A stretch of DNA of 64,000 bases, taken from assembly GCA_903859205.1 (NCBI GenBank), contig CAIOLM010000030.1:29059-93058 (forward strand). Direction: 5' to 3'. The stretch comes from an uncultured Microbacteriaceae bacterium (GTDB lineage: Bacteria; Actinomycetota; Actinomycetes; Actinomycetales; Microbacteriaceae). Position 1 is the stretch's first letter. Each line of letters begins with the position of its first letter. The notes under the pieces are model-generated. The model was not told where the DNA came from. It saw only the letters and a program-made list of their open reading frames with translations, and ran no database searches. Made by a program: the position numbers and the translations under genes. Of the stretch, positions 29,064 to 38,495 are shown piece after piece.

Positions 29064-30217
29064 TTGCTGCCGACTTTCTTTCGGGTGGACGCAACCACGG
29101 ATTGTGCTCGTCGAGTCATTGATTCAAATTTCTTGCGACCCATAGGTGCGAAGGTCAGGAACACGCAGGCGACGATACCGGCGATGAGAATGACGGCCGG
29201 AATCCAGTAGGGGTGAATCACGAAGAACAGCAGAAGGCCAACCGAAACAACCGCGGTCCAGGCGTAGAAGATGAGCACAGCCTGCAGGTGGGAGTGCCCC
29301 ATGTCGAGCAGGCGGTGGTGCAAATGTTTGCGATCGGCGGAGAACGGTGACTTTCCGGCGCTCACGCGACGAATGATTGCAAGCGCAAAATCGACCAGCG
29401 GCAACAGAAGAATCGCGAACGGCAAAACAACCGGCAGAAAGGCGGGCAGCAGCTGAGACTTGCTGAGCTCGCCGGGGTCGACCTGACCGGTGACCGCGAT
29501 GGCGCTCGTGGCCATGAGCAGACCGACAAGCATCGAGCCGGCATCTCCCATGAACATGCGGGCCCGGTGCCAGTTGAAGGGTAGGAATCCGATGCATGCG
29601 CCGACGAGAACGGCGGCAATCAGCGAGGCGAGGTTGAAGTAGTTCGACGGGCTCGTCATTCGCGCAAGAAGGTAGCTGTAAATCAAGAAGACGCCGTTAG
29701 AAATCAGCGCTACGCCGGCGACCAGACCGTCGAGACCATCGATAAAGTTCACGGCGTTCATCACCAAGACGATGAGCAGAATGGTCACGATGAGAGAGAG
29801 ATAAGGAGAACCGACCGTGATGCCTCCGATGGGCACCGACAGAATCTGCACACCTTGCCAGGCGACGAGGCTCGCGACCAAAATCTGGGCGGCGAGTTTG
29901 ATGGTCCAGTCGAGGTCCCACAGGTCGTCGGCAACACCCACGAGCACGGTGAGAAAAGCCGCGCCGAGGATGGCATAAACCGGACCGGGGTCAGCAAAGA
30001 CCACGTGGAAGAAGGGCAGCTGCGAAGCCACGCCAAACGCCAGCAAGACACCAAAGAACATTGCGATGCCGCCGAGCCGCGGCGTCGGACGAGTGTGCAC
30101 GTCGCGCTCGCGAATGGTCGGGTAGAGCTTGTATTTCAGGCCAACGCGAAGCACCACGGCTGAGAGCGCGAAGGTAACGACCGCCGAGATGGCGACCATC
30201 AGAATCAGCATCAGCAT
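29060..30217 (-). CDS. wecA: Undecaprenyl-phosphate GlcNAc-1-phosphate transferase (WecA/Rfe/TagO type)
   Basis: A 385-residue polytopic enzyme of the PNPT family that loads GlcNAc-1-phosphate (or a related sugar) on the polyprenyl carrier, starting a cell-wall polymer. Motifs: RPTPRLGGIAMF (about 43-54), GVADDLWDLDW (about 93-103), NAVNFIDGLDGLVAG (about 157-171), FMGDAGSMLVG (about 224-234) and the HHRL loop (about 305). The position between tsaC and atpI is that of rfe in mycobacteria, where it starts the arabinogalactan linker. Here it would feed the galactofuranan genes at 45-50 kb. Confidence 0.93.
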   Translation of the reverse strand: MLMLILMVAISAVVTFALSAVVLRVGLKYKLYPTIRERDVHTRPTPRLGGIAMFFGVLLAFGVASQLPFFHVVFADPGPVYAILGAAFLTVLVGVADDLWDLDWTIKLAAQILVASLVAWQGVQILSVPIGGITVGSPYLSLIVTILLIVLVMNAVNFIDGLDGLVAGVALISNGVFLIYSYLLARMTSPSNYFNLASLIAAVLVGACIGFLPFNWHRARMFMGDAGSMLVGLLMATSAIAVTGQVDPGELSKSQLLPAFLPVVLPFAILLLPLVDFALAIIRRVSAGKSPFSADRKHLHHRLLDMGHSHLQAVLIFYAWTAVVSVGLLLFFVIHPYWIPAVILIAGIVACVFLTFAPMGRKKFESMTRRAQSVVASTRKKVGSK

Positions 30218-30220
30218 GGG

Positions 30221-30895
30221 CTAGCCGACCTGTTCCGTCGAGGGTTCGAGGTCATCGCCAAGCACCTCGCGAAGTGCGGCGGCCGACACGGCCCCGTCAC
30301 GCAGGATGCGCACTCGACCGGATCCGCGCGCGAGCGCGGTCGCGTCAATGATCGTCGACGCAGTCGAGCCAGAAGGCCCACCGTCGAGGTACACCTGAAC
30401 ACGAGCACCGAGCTGCTCGAGCGCACCCTCCGCGGTGGTGGCGGCGGGCTCCCCGGTGAGATTGGCGCTGGATACGGCGAGTGGCCCCGTCTCGGCGAGG
30501 AGCTCGAGTGCCAGCGGATGCGCGGGAACGCGAAGCGCGACCGTTCCCTCTGTTTCACCGAGGTCCCAGGCGAGCGAGGGTTGGGCATCCAAAATGATGG
30601 TCAGTCCGCCGGGCCAGAATTTGGCAGTGAGTTCTCGAACCTTGTCGGGCACCGCGTTGGCCAAAGCGTCGATAGTCGCGGCGTTGGGCATGAGCACCGG
30701 CGGCGGCGACTGGCGGCCGCGGCCCTTCGCCGCAAGCAACTTGGCCACGGCTTCAGGAATGAACGCGTCGGCGGCAACGCCGTAAACGGTGTCGGTGGGC
30801 ATGACAACGAGCTCGCCCTTGGCCAGGGCCATTCGGGCCAGTCGCATGCCGGCCAGAAGGTCGTCATGCACCGAAGCGTCGTAAATGCGAGTCAT
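30221..30895 (-). CDS. tsaC: L-threonylcarbamoyladenylate synthase (Sua5/YrdC/TsaC)
   Basis: Makes threonylcarbamoyl-AMP from threonine, bicarbonate and ATP, the first step of t6A37 tRNA modification. The 224 residues contain the YrdC core: MPTDTVYGVAADA (about 33-45), KGRGRQSPPPVLM (about 57-69), the PGGLTIIL strand (about 94) and LAVSSANLTGEPA (about 139-151). It lacks the extra C-terminal Sua5 domain, although it is slightly longer than E. coli TsaC. It is next to prmC, as in many genomes. Confidence 0.94.
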   Translation of the reverse strand: MTRIYDASVHDDLLAGMRLARMALAKGELVVMPTDTVYGVAADAFIPEAVAKLLAAKGRGRQSPPPVLMPNAATIDALANAVPDKVRELTAKFWPGGLTIILDAQPSLAWDLGETEGTVALRVPAHPLALELLAETGPLAVSSANLTGEPAATTAEGALEQLGARVQVYLDGGPSGSTASTIIDATALARGSGRVRILRDGAVSAAALREVLGDDLEPSTEQVG

Positions 30896-30925
30896 GTCTA
30901 GGTAATGCTACGCGTGCGCGCTGGG

Positions 30926-31816
30926 CTAGGGCCGAGTGGCTCGCGTGTAGCGGTCGCGCGTTGTGAGGTCGCGCAGGGTTTCGGGGGCGCGCCAGCCGTC
31001 TGCTGCCAGGAGCTCACGAATCTGCGCACCCTGCAGCTCGCCATGTTCGAGAATCAGCATCGCCCCGGAATGCCCGAGTCGCATTGCCGTGCGTGAGAGG
31101 TCGCGCACGATGTCGAGTCCGTCTTCACCCCCGTAGAGCGCCATCTCGGGGTCGAACATGCGCACCTCGGGATCGCGGGGAATGGCTGCCGCGGGAATGT
31201 AAGGCGGGTTGGATGCGATAACAGAGACCTTGCCATTGAGTTCGGGAAGGGCATCCGCGAGGTCACCCTCAACCAGCTCAACGACATCGCTGTAGGAGGC
31301 GATGTTCTTGCGGGTCCAGATGGCGGCCTCAGCGCTCCTCTCGACGGCATAGACCTTGGCATGGGGAACCTCGGTCGCCATCGACAGCGCGATGGCGCCA
31401 CTGCCGGTGCCGAGATCGACTCCGATGGGTTCGGGGTGCGCCTGCGCCCGCAATGCCTCGACCGCGTATTCCGCGAGCAACTCAGTTTCGGGGCGGGGCA
31501 CAAATACTCCCGGGCCGACGGCCAGCTCAAGATTTCTAAACCAGGCCACTCCCAAAATGTGTTGGAGTGGCTCGCGCCCGGCACGGCGATGAAGCAACGC
31601 AGTGAAACGCTCAAGCGCCTGGTCGTATGTCTCGCCGCCAAGCTCGGGCAGCGCACTGCCGCCGATGACCTTGGCCTCGATTTCGCCGCGGGTTAGCCCC
31701 CAGACATGCCCAATGAGCAGGTCTGCATCCACCTCAAAATCAGCGATTCCAGCCTCGGCAAGAGTGCGCTGAGCCTGCTGCCGAAGGCCCGAAATGTCTG
31801 CGTGCGATTCGGTCAT
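30926..31816 (-). CDS. prmC: Peptide chain release factor N5-glutamine methyltransferase
   Basis: Methylates the glutamine of the GGQ motif of release factors with SAM. The 296 residues have the N-terminal helical domain (1-85), then the Rossmann fold with [13 protein letters not shown] (about 133-145) and the catalytic NPPY (about residue 206, in IASNPPYIP). Its substrate RF1 (prfA) is encoded 1.7 kb away; cysK and cysE lie between the two. It likely starts the prmC-tsaC-wecA-atp run. Confidence 0.95.
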   Translation of the reverse strand: MTESHADISGLRQQAQRTLAEAGIADFEVDADLLIGHVWGLTRGEIEAKVIGGSALPELGGETYDQALERFTALLHRRAGREPLQHILGVAWFRNLELAVGPGVFVPRPETELLAEYAVEALRAQAHPEPIGVDLGTGSGAIALSMATEVPHAKVYAVERSAEAAIWTRKNIASYSDVVELVEGDLADALPELNGKVSVIASNPPYIPAAAIPRDPEVRMFDPEMALYGGEDGLDIVRDLSRTAMRLGHSGAMLILEHGELQGAQIRELLAADGWRAPETLRDLTTRDRYTRATRP

Positions 31817-31918
31817 AATGACTTAGACCGTAACAGAACGAGCGAAGACGCACGCGCGTGCCTACGCTTAACCCACAACCACCCAACAAGACTTTTGAAG
31901 AAGGATGGGGAACCCGCC

Positions 31919-32854
31919 GTGGCCCGCATTTACGACAACATCACCGACCTGACCGGAAACACTCCGCTGGTTCGGATCAACCGCATCAACCCTGCCGGTG
32001 GTGCTGAGATTCTGGCGAAGCTCGAGTTCTACAACCCCGGCAACTCGGTCAAAGACCGTCTGGGTAAGGCCATCATCGATGCGGCTGAGAAGTCGGGCGA
32101 GCTCAAGCCCGGAGGCACCATCGTCGAGGGCACCTCGGGCAACACCGGTATCGCGCTCGCACTCGTCGGGGCAGCTCGTGGCTACAAGGTCATTCTGACC
32201 ATGCCCGAGACCATGAGCATCGAGCGTCGCGTTCTGGTTCGCGCACTCGGCGCCGAGATCGTTCTGACCCCCGGCCCAGAGGGCATGAAGGGCGCCGTCA
32301 ACAAGGCCGCCGAAATCGTTGCCAACACCCCCGGCGCTATTCTTGCTCGTCAGTTTGAGAACGCTGCCAACCCGGCCATCCACCGTGCCACCACGGCAGA
32401 AGAGATTTGGGCTGACACCGACGGAGAGGTTGACATCTTCATCGCTGGCGTCGGAACCGGTGGAACCATCACCGGTGTCGGTCAGCGCCTCAAGGAGCTC
32501 AAGCCCAGCGTGCAGATCATTGCTGTTGAGCCACAGGAGTCGCCCATCCTCAACGGCGGCGCACCCGGCCCGCACAAGATTCAGGGCATCGGCGCCAACT
32601 TCGTTCCGCCCATCCTTGACACCACCGTCTACGACGAGGTCTTCGACGTCGACTTCGAGACCTCGGTCGAGGTAGCTCGACGCCTGGCCGCTGAAGAGGG
32701 CATCCTCGCTGGTATCTCGACCGGGGCAATCTTCCACGCCGCCATCGAGGTTGCAAAGCGCCCCGAGAACAAGGGCAAGAAGATTGTCGCGATCGTCTGT
32801 GACTTTGGTGAGCGCTACGTTTCGACCCTGCTGTGGGAGCCCTTCAAGGACTAA
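31919..32854 (+). CDS. cysK: Cysteine synthase A (O-acetylserine sulfhydrylase)
   Basis: Makes cysteine from O-acetylserine and sulfide with PLP. The 311 residues carry the PLP lysine in [11 protein letters not shown] (Lys45), the substrate loop [10 protein letters not shown] (about 72-81) and the phosphate-binding [12 protein letters not shown] (about 177-188). The GTG at 31919 ([17 protein letters not shown]) is the family-like start; the longer open frame to 31706 runs antisense to prmC and is not conserved. Followed by a hairpin terminator and cysE. Confidence 0.96.
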   Translation: MARIYDNITDLTGNTPLVRINRINPAGGAEILAKLEFYNPGNSVKDRLGKAIIDAAEKSGELKPGGTIVEGTSGNTGIALALVGAARGYKVILTMPETMSIERRVLVRALGAEIVLTPGPEGMKGAVNKAAEIVANTPGAILARQFENAANPAIHRATTAEEIWADTDGEVDIFIAGVGTGGTITGVGQRLKELKPSVQIIAVEPQESPILNGGAPGPHKIQGIGANFVPPILDTTVYDEVFDVDFETSVEVARRLAAEEGILAGISTGAIFHAAIEVAKRPENKGKKIVAIVCDFGERYVSTLLWEPFKD

Positions 32855-32882
32855 TCCCCTCAGAACGCAGGAATACATCCTC

Positions 32883-32918
32883 ACGTGGCCCGGTTGACAT
32901 AACCGGGCCACGTTGTTT
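32883..32918 (+). terminator. Hairpin terminator between cysK and cysE, with a -35-like TTGACA in its loop
   Basis: ACGTGGCCCGGTT (32883-32895), loop GACAT, AACCGGGCCACGT (32901-32913): a perfect 13-bp stem followed by TGTTT. The last two stem bases and the loop read TTGACA (32894-32899), a consensus -35 that could serve cysE, with a weak TTTAAG 16 nt downstream. Terminator role is well supported; promoter role is speculative. Confidence 0.7.
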
Positions 32919-32940
32919 AAGCCCGGTAAGTTAGGAATCG

Positions 32941-33522
32941 ATGTCACCGATACGCGAAGACGTGCGCAATGCGCAGTCGCATGATCCCGCAGCTAGGAAC
33001 GGCTTTGAGACGTTCCTCGTTTCGGCAGGCCTGCACGCGGTCTGGGCATACCGCTGGAACCACTGGCTCTGGACTCACGGCTTCAAGCTGCTCGGGCGCC
33101 TGGGCTCACAGTGGACTCGCTTCTGGACCGGCATCGAGATTCACCCGGGGGCGACCATCGGCCGACGCTTCTTTATCGATCACGGCATGGGTGTCGTCAT
33201 CGGCGAAACCGCCGAGGTTGGCGATGATGTCATGCTCTACCACGGCGTCACGCTAGGCGGTCGCTCGATGGAACACGGCAAGCGCCACCCCACCTTGGGT
33301 AACAACGTCGTTGTAGGCGCTGGCGCCAAGATCCTCGGCCCGATTCACATCGGTTCGGGCAGTGCGATTGGCGCGAACGCCGTGGTCGTGCGCGATGTAC
33401 CTGCCGATTCGGTCGCCGTGGGCATTCCCGCCAAGGTTTCACCCAAGGCCAAGGTCAGCGGAACACGCGAAGGCGCGACTGTTCCCGACATCGACTGGGT
33501 CGACCCGGCAATCTTTATCTAG
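32941..33522 (+). CDS. cysE: Serine O-acetyltransferase
   Basis: Acetylates serine with acetyl-CoA, giving the substrate of CysK. The 193 residues are the short CysE form: a helical N-terminus (about 1-60), then a left-handed beta helix of hexapeptide repeats ([19 protein letters not shown] onward). The catalytic histidines are in the [16 protein letters not shown] and HGVTLGG segments. A flexible C-terminal tail ends in Ile (DPAIFI), as expected for binding CysK's active site in the cysteine synthase complex. AGGAA just upstream of ATG. Confidence 0.96.
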   Translation: MSPIREDVRNAQSHDPAARNGFETFLVSAGLHAVWAYRWNHWLWTHGFKLLGRLGSQWTRFWTGIEIHPGATIGRRFFIDHGMGVVIGETAEVGDDVMLYHGVTLGGRSMEHGKRHPTLGNNVVVGAGAKILGPIHIGSGSAIGANAVVVRDVPADSVAVGIPAKVSPKAKVSGTREGATVPDIDWVDPAIFI

Positions 33523-33530
33523 CCTCGGCT

Positions 33531-34610
33531 TTACTTTTCGTCGCCGATGGCGGCTAGGCGCGCCTCTTCGTCGGTGGCAATGCACGACTCGACAACCGGC
33601 CCCAGCGCGCCATCCATCACTCGGTCCAGGTCGTACGACTTGTAACCGGTGCGGTGATCGGCGATGCGGTTCTCGGGGAAGTTGTAAGTGCGGATGCGCT
33701 CTGAGCGGTCAACCGTGCGCACCTGGCTCTTGCGGGCTGCGCTGGCCTCGGCCATCGCCTCCTCTTGCTGCTTGGCCAAGATGCGCGCGCGAAGCACGCG
33801 CATGCCGGCCTCGCGGTTCTGCAGCTGGCTCTTCTCGTTCTGCATCGACACGACGATTCCGGTCGGAAGGTGCGTGATGCGAACGGCGGAGTCGGTGGTG
33901 TTCACCGACTGACCGCCCGGGCCACTCGAGCGATACACGTCGATCTTCAGATCGTTCTGGCTGATCTCAACCTCTTCTGGCTCATCAACCTCGGGGAACA
34001 CCAGCACTCCGGCAGCCGAGGTGTGAATGCGCCCCTGAGATTCGGTGGCGGGAACACGCTGAACGCGGTGCACGCCTCCCTCGTATTTGAGGTGAGCCCA
34101 GACGCCCTGCGACGGGTCGCTAGCGTTCGACTTGATCGCGAGCTGAACATCCTTGTATCCACCGAGGTCAGACTCGTTGTAATCGAGAAGCTCGGTCTTC
34201 CAGCCCTTGGATTCGGCATAGTGCTGATACATGCGCAGCAGGTCAGCTGCGAAGAGCTGACTCTCGGCACCACCTTCACCGGCCTTGATTTCCATGATCA
34301 CGTCACGGCCATCATCTGGGTCACGCGGAATCAGCAGTCGGCGAAGTCGCTCCTGCATCATCGGCATGGCCTCTTCGAGTCCGGGAACTTCAGCGGCAAA
34401 CGTTTCGTCTTCTTTTGCCAGTTCCCTCGCGGCGGCCAAGTCGTCTTGAGCTGCGAGCAACGCCTCGTAGGCTGCTTTGATTTGGCTGAGCTCGGCGTAG
34501 CGGCGGTTCAGTTTCTTGGCGCGACCAGCGTCAGCATGAACAGCCGGGTCAGAAAGTTGAACCTGAAGCTGTTCGTGCTCAGCCAGAAGTGCCTGAACAG
34601 AATCGAACAC
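33531..34610 (-). CDS. prfA: Peptide chain release factor 1
   Basis: Reads UAA and UAG stop codons and triggers peptide release. The 359 residues have the stop-recognition tripeptide PAT (187-189) and the catalytic GGQ (232-234, in [11 protein letters not shown]), whose glutamine is the PrmC target. The start is GTG, 2 nt after the rho stop. In mycobacteria rpmE lies between rho and prfA; here it is absent. Because RF1 is the factor for UAG, its activity directly bears on the in-frame amber in metY. Confidence 0.97.
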   Translation of the reverse strand: MFDSVQALLAEHEQLQVQLSDPAVHADAGRAKKLNRRYAELSQIKAAYEALLAAQDDLAAARELAKEDETFAAEVPGLEEAMPMMQERLRRLLIPRDPDDGRDVIMEIKAGEGGAESQLFAADLLRMYQHYAESKGWKTELLDYNESDLGGYKDVQLAIKSNASDPSQGVWAHLKYEGGVHRVQRVPATESQGRIHTSAAGVLVFPEVDEPEEVEISQNDLKIDVYRSSGPGGQSVNTTDSAVRITHLPTGIVVSMQNEKSQLQNREAGMRVLRARILAKQQEEAMAEASAARKSQVRTVDRSERIRTYNFPENRIADHRTGYKSYDLDRVMDGALGPVVESCIATDEEARLAAIGDEK

Positions 34611-34612
34611 GA

Positions 34613-36331
34613 TTAGTCTTCCTTGCCACCGATGTTGGACTTCGACATGAGCATGAGGAACTCGACGTTGCTGCCGGTGTCCTTGAGCTTGGTCAAAACA
34701 GATTCGAGAGCCTGCTGCGGGTCGAGACCGGCAAGCGCGCGACGGAGCTTCCAGGTGACCTTGACCTCGTCAGCGCCCATGAGCTGCTCTTCACGACGAG
34801 TGCCCGAAGCGCTCACGTCAACGGCCGGGAAGATGCGCTTGTCAGCGAGTGCACGCGACAGGCGAAGCTCCATGTTGCCGGTTCCCTTGAACTCTTCGAA
34901 AATAACCTCGTCCATCTTGGAACCGGTCTCGACCAGCGCCGAAGCGATAATCGTGAGCGATCCACCGTTCTCGATGTTGCGAGCAGCACCGAAGAACTTC
35001 TTAGGCGGGTACAGAGCAGCAGCGTCGACCCCACCAGAAAGGATGCGGCCCGAGGGCGGTGCAGCCAAGTTGTAGGCACGACCGAGGCGAGTGATCGAGT
35101 CAAGCAGAACCACGACATCCTGACCGAGCTCCACCAAACGCTTGGCGCGCTCAATGGCGAGCTCAGCGACCGTGGTGTGGTCTTCTGCCGGACGGTCGAA
35201 GGTCGAGGCAATAACCTCACCCTTGACCGAGCGCTGCATGTCGGTGACCTCTTCAGGGCGCTCATCAACGAGCACGACCATGAGGTGAACCTCGGGGTTG
35301 TTCTCGGCGATGGCGTTCGCAATCTGCTGCATGACGACCGTCTTACCCGCCTTGGGCGGAGCAACAATCAGACCGCGCTGGCCCTTGCCGATAGGTGCAA
35401 CCAGGTCGACGATGCGACCGGTGAGCTTGTCTTGCTCGGTCTCGAGACGCAGGCGCTCCTGCGGGTAGAGCGGCGTGAGGTCTTGGAAGTCGACGCGGGC
35501 GGCAGCCTGCTCGACACTCTGACCGTTGATGCTGTCGACCTTGACCAGGGCGTTGTACTTCTGGCGACCGAAGCTCTCGTTCTCACGGGGCTGCTTGATG
35601 GCACCGATGACGGCATCACCTTTGCGCAGGTTGTACTTCTTGACCTGGCCGAGTGAAACATACACATCGTTGTTGCCGGGCAGGTAGCCCGTGGTGCGAA
35701 CGAACGCGTAGTTGTCGAGGATGTCGAGGATGCCCGCAATGGGGATCAGAACGTCGTCGTCGAGGATCTCGGGCTCGATCTCGTCCATTGCATTGCGTCC
35801 GCGACGACGGTCCCGCTGGCGGTTGCGGCTGTTGCGACCGTCGCGGTCGCCCTCGCCACCCTCGCCGGCGTTATCGGAATCTGGACCGTTGTTGTTCTGG
35901 CGGTCAGCGTTCTGACCATTGTTTTGGCGGTCGCCATTCTGGCGGTCACGGCTGTTGCGATTCCGGTTGCGGCTGCGTCCCTGGCGCTCTGCGCCCTCCG
36001 AGGCGGCGCCTTCGCCGGCTTCGGATGCCGAGCTCTCACTTGGAGCCTCTGACTTCTCGGGCGCGGCCGAAGCGGGTGACTCGGTGCCAGTAGCCTCTGC
36101 CGAAGCGGCCTTGCCACGGCCACGACCGCGACGGGGGCCAGCGCCCTCGGCGGGGGCGTCGCTACCTGCGTCAGCTGCCGGGGCAGCAACTCCGGTGTCG
36201 CCTGCGTTCACGTGCGATGCGGCGCTTACGGTTTCGACGACGGCGTCTTTTGTGACGGCACGGCGTGAACGTCGAGCGGGTGCCTTTGCTTCAGTAGCGT
36301 CGGCGGTGGGGGTCTGCGTGGTGTCTTCCAC
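34613..36331 (-). CDS. rho: Transcription termination factor Rho, without a recognisable Rho_N domain
   Basis: The hexameric RNA helicase that ends transcription. The 572 residues start with about 185 disordered residues: an Ala/Glu/Ser-rich part, then Arg/Asn/Asp/Gly-rich repeats ([18 protein letters not shown] and so on). The RNA-binding CSD follows (from [20 protein letters not shown], about 193) and then the ATPase with P-loop APPKAGKTV (about 335-343) and [14 protein letters not shown]. The usual SAP-like N-terminal Rho_N (LxELxxLA...MRKxELI pattern) is not seen, and a TGA a few codons before the GTG start rules out a longer protein. Shine-Dalgarno AAGGAG. Preceded by a 134-nt leader. 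Confidence 0.96.
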   Translation of the reverse strand: MEDTTQTPTADATEAKAPARRSRRAVTKDAVVETVSAASHVNAGDTGVAAPAADAGSDAPAEGAGPRRGRGRGKAASAEATGTESPASAAPEKSEAPSESSASEAGEGAASEGAERQGRSRNRNRNSRDRQNGDRQNNGQNADRQNNNGPDSDNAGEGGEGDRDGRNSRNRQRDRRRGRNAMDEIEPEILDDDVLIPIAGILDILDNYAFVRTTGYLPGNNDVYVSLGQVKKYNLRKGDAVIGAIKQPRENESFGRQKYNALVKVDSINGQSVEQAAARVDFQDLTPLYPQERLRLETEQDKLTGRIVDLVAPIGKGQRGLIVAPPKAGKTVVMQQIANAIAENNPEVHLMVVLVDERPEEVTDMQRSVKGEVIASTFDRPAEDHTTVAELAIERAKRLVELGQDVVVLLDSITRLGRAYNLAAPPSGRILSGGVDAAALYPPKKFFGAARNIENGGSLTIIASALVETGSKMDEVIFEEFKGTGNMELRLSRALADKRIFPAVDVSASGTRREEQLMGADEVKVTWKLRRALAGLDPQQALESVLTKLKDTGSNVEFLMLMSKSNIGGKED

Positions 36332-36465
36332 GGTTTCTCCTTTTCATGATTTTTGATTTCACACACGGACGCGGTACAGACAAATGGCCTGACCAACGGT
36401 TCAACGTGGTGAGAGGGGATGGAGCAGATGCTCCGTTGTGAATGCCCTGGGAGTCTGGCGCGTGA
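36332..36465 (-). promoter_or_regulatory. rho leader / thrB-rho intergenic region
   Basis: 134 nt without a gene. It holds a short perfect hairpin GGAGC-AGAT-GCTCC (36421-36434) soon after thrB and the AAGGAG of rho at the other end. rho genes are often autoregulated through such leaders; no promoter was identified with confidence. Confidence 0.35.
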
Positions 36466-37410
36466 TTACGCGGCTACAACCGGGTGCGCTTCAACTGTAG
36501 CACCCTTGATGTCGACTGCCAGCATGAGCGGCTCCCAGGGGGTGTCTTGCACGCTCGCCGCGAGCTCGATTGCCGACTGGCGCTGCGAGGGGTCGCTGCA
36601 CAGAACGAGGATCGACGGGCCCGCGCCAGACACGACGGCCGCGTATCCGGCTGCGCGAAGCTTGGCGATCAGCGTGTTCGTCTCGGGCATGGCCGAGGCG
36701 CGGTAGTCCTGGTGGAGCTTGTCTTCGGTTGCAACGAACAGGCGCTCCGGGTTCTGAGTGAGCGCGGCGACAAGCAGCGAGGAACGAGACACGTTGAAGA
36801 TCGCGTCTTCATGCGGAACCTGCTCGGGCTGTAGTGAGCGAGCGAGCTTGGTAGACATGGTGAAAGCCGGCACGAGCACGAGCGGTGAAACCCCGCGGTG
36901 AACCGAAAGCTTTTCGAAGTGTGCGCCAGCCTCGTCCATCCAGGCGATGGTGAGGCCGCCGAAGAGCGCCGGTGCGACGTTGTCGGGGTGACCCTCCATG
37001 TCGGTGGCAAGCGTGAGCAACTCTTGCGAGCTGAACTCGACAACACCCTCGAGCAAGCCAACAGCGGCCAGAAGACCCGAGACGATTGCGGCGCTTGATG
37101 AACCCATTCCACGGCTGTGCGGAATGTTGTTGTGCGCGCGCAGGTTCAGTCCGGGCATGGGCTGCTTGGCCCATTCGAAAGCGTGAGCGATTGCCTGAAC
37201 GACCAAGTTGGATGCATCGGTTGCGACCGGCGCAGCCGAGTCGGGTGCACCCTGTCCGATGATGTCGACCGTCGCTCCTGCCTCGGCACGCACAGTGACC
37301 TCGAGCTCGTCGTAGAAGGCGAGGGCGAGTCCGAGCGTGTCGAAGCCCGGTCCGAGGTTCGCGCTGGTGGCGGGAACTCGAACGCTGACGCGACGACCAA
37401 CGGGCAGCAT
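36466..37410 (-). CDS. thrB: Homoserine kinase
   Basis: Phosphorylates homoserine with ATP for threonine synthesis. The 314 residues are a GHMP kinase: the substrate segment RVPATSANLGPGFDTLGLAL (about 9-28), the P-loop-like RGMGSSSAAIVSGLLA (about 92-107) and the C-terminal VSGAGPSILVL. ATG at 37410 overlaps the thrC stop as TAATG; a longer frame upstream overlaps thrC and is not family-like. Last gene of lysA-hom-thrC-thrB. Confidence 0.96.
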   Translation of the reverse strand: MLPVGRRVSVRVPATSANLGPGFDTLGLALAFYDELEVTVRAEAGATVDIIGQGAPDSAAPVATDASNLVVQAIAHAFEWAKQPMPGLNLRAHNNIPHSRGMGSSSAAIVSGLLAAVGLLEGVVEFSSQELLTLATDMEGHPDNVAPALFGGLTIAWMDEAGAHFEKLSVHRGVSPLVLVPAFTMSTKLARSLQPEQVPHEDAIFNVSRSSLLVAALTQNPERLFVATEDKLHQDYRASAMPETNTLIAKLRAAGYAAVVSGAGPSILVLCSDPSQRQSAIELAASVQDTPWEPLMLAVDIKGATVEAHPVVAA

Positions 37411-38495
37411 TAGTGCAGGCCACCCTTTACGAGTCCGAGAACTCCGGCAACCTCTTCTAGGTCGACCGATACAACGGTGGGCTCGACCTGTGAGCCGTCT
37501 TCCTTGCGAAGCGCCCACTGTGGGTCTTTCAGGCCGTGACCGGTCACCGTCAACACAACCGTCGAACCGGCAGGAATTTCGCCGGCCTCAGCGCGCTCGA
37601 GCAGACCGGCAACCGAGATGGCCGATGCGGGCTCGACGAAGATGCCGACCTGAGCCGACAGAATGCGCTGGGCCTTGAGGATGGTCTCGTCATCGATCGC
37701 GCCGAAGTAACCGTTGGTGTTGTCGCGAGCGGTGAGCGCGAGCTCCCACGAAGCGGGGTTACCAATGCGGATGGCCGAAGCGAGCGTGTCGGGGTTCTTG
37801 ACCGGGTGTCCGAGCACGATGGGTGCTGAACCCGAGGCCTGAAAGCCGAACATGCGCGGCAGCTTGGTGGTCACGCCACGAGCAAGCTCCTCGGCGTATC
37901 CACGGCTGTATGCGGTGTAGTTGCCCGCGTTACCGACGGGCAGGAAGTGAAAATCGGGTGCGTCTTCGAGAACCGAAACAACCTCGAACGCAGCCGTCTT
38001 CTGGCCCTCGATGCGGTCGTTGTTGACTGAGTTCACCAGGTGAACCGGGTAGTTCTTGGCGAGGTCACGGGCGATGTCGAGGCAGTCGTCGAAGTTACCT
38101 TTGAGCTGGATCAGCTGACCGTTGTGAGCGACGGCCTGGCTGAGCTTGCCCATCGAAATCTTGCCCTCGGGCACGAGCACGGCCGCGGTGATACCGGCGT
38201 GGGCTGCGTAGGCAGCTGCAGACGCCGAGGTGTTACCGGTTGATGCACAAATGATGGCCTTCGCGCCGTCTTCAACGGCCTTCGACACAGCCATGGTCAT
38301 GCCGCGGTCTTTGAACGAGCCCGTGGGGTTCATGCCCTCGTACTTGACGAAAACCTTGGCGCCGGTCATGGCCGACAGAGCCGGAGCGGGAAGCAACGGC
38401 GTGCCACCCTCGCCCAGTGTGATGATCGGGGTCTTGTCACTGATGTCAAGACGGTCGCTGTACTCGCGGAGAACTCCGCGCCACTGGTGTGCCAT
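37410..38495 (-). CDS. thrC: Threonine synthase
   Basis: Converts O-phosphohomoserine to threonine with PLP. The 361 residues have the PLP lysine in NPTGSFKDRGM (Lys62) and the loop CASTGNTSASAAAYAA. This is the short class of threonine synthase usual in actinobacteria. Both ends overlap neighbours as TAATG (hom-thrC and thrC-thrB), so the three genes are translationally coupled. Confidence 0.97.
   Translation of the reverse strand: MAHQWRGVLREYSDRLDISDKTPIITLGEGGTPLLPAPALSAMTGAKVFVKYEGMNPTGSFKDRGMTMAVSKAVEDGAKAIICASTGNTSASAAAYAAHAGITAAVLVPEGKISMGKLSQAVAHNGQLIQLKGNFDDCLDIARDLAKNYPVHLVNSVNNDRIEGQKTAAFEVVSVLEDAPDFHFLPVGNAGNYTAYSRGYAEELARGVTTKLPRMFGFQASGSAPIVLGHPVKNPDTLASAIRIGNPASWELALTARDNTNGYFGAIDDETILKAQRILSAQVGIFVEPASAISVAGLLERAEAGEIPAGSTVVLTVTGHGLKDPQWALRKEDGSQVEPTVVSVDLEEVAGVLGLVKGGLH

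Noticed and set aside
31868..32947. 359-codon frame antisense to cysK
   Set aside because: Shadow frame; the cysK frame has complete catalytic motifs.
37411..37518. 36-residue N-terminal extension of ThrB
   Set aside because: It lies in thrC in another frame, and the kinase begins properly at the ATG coupled to the thrC stop.
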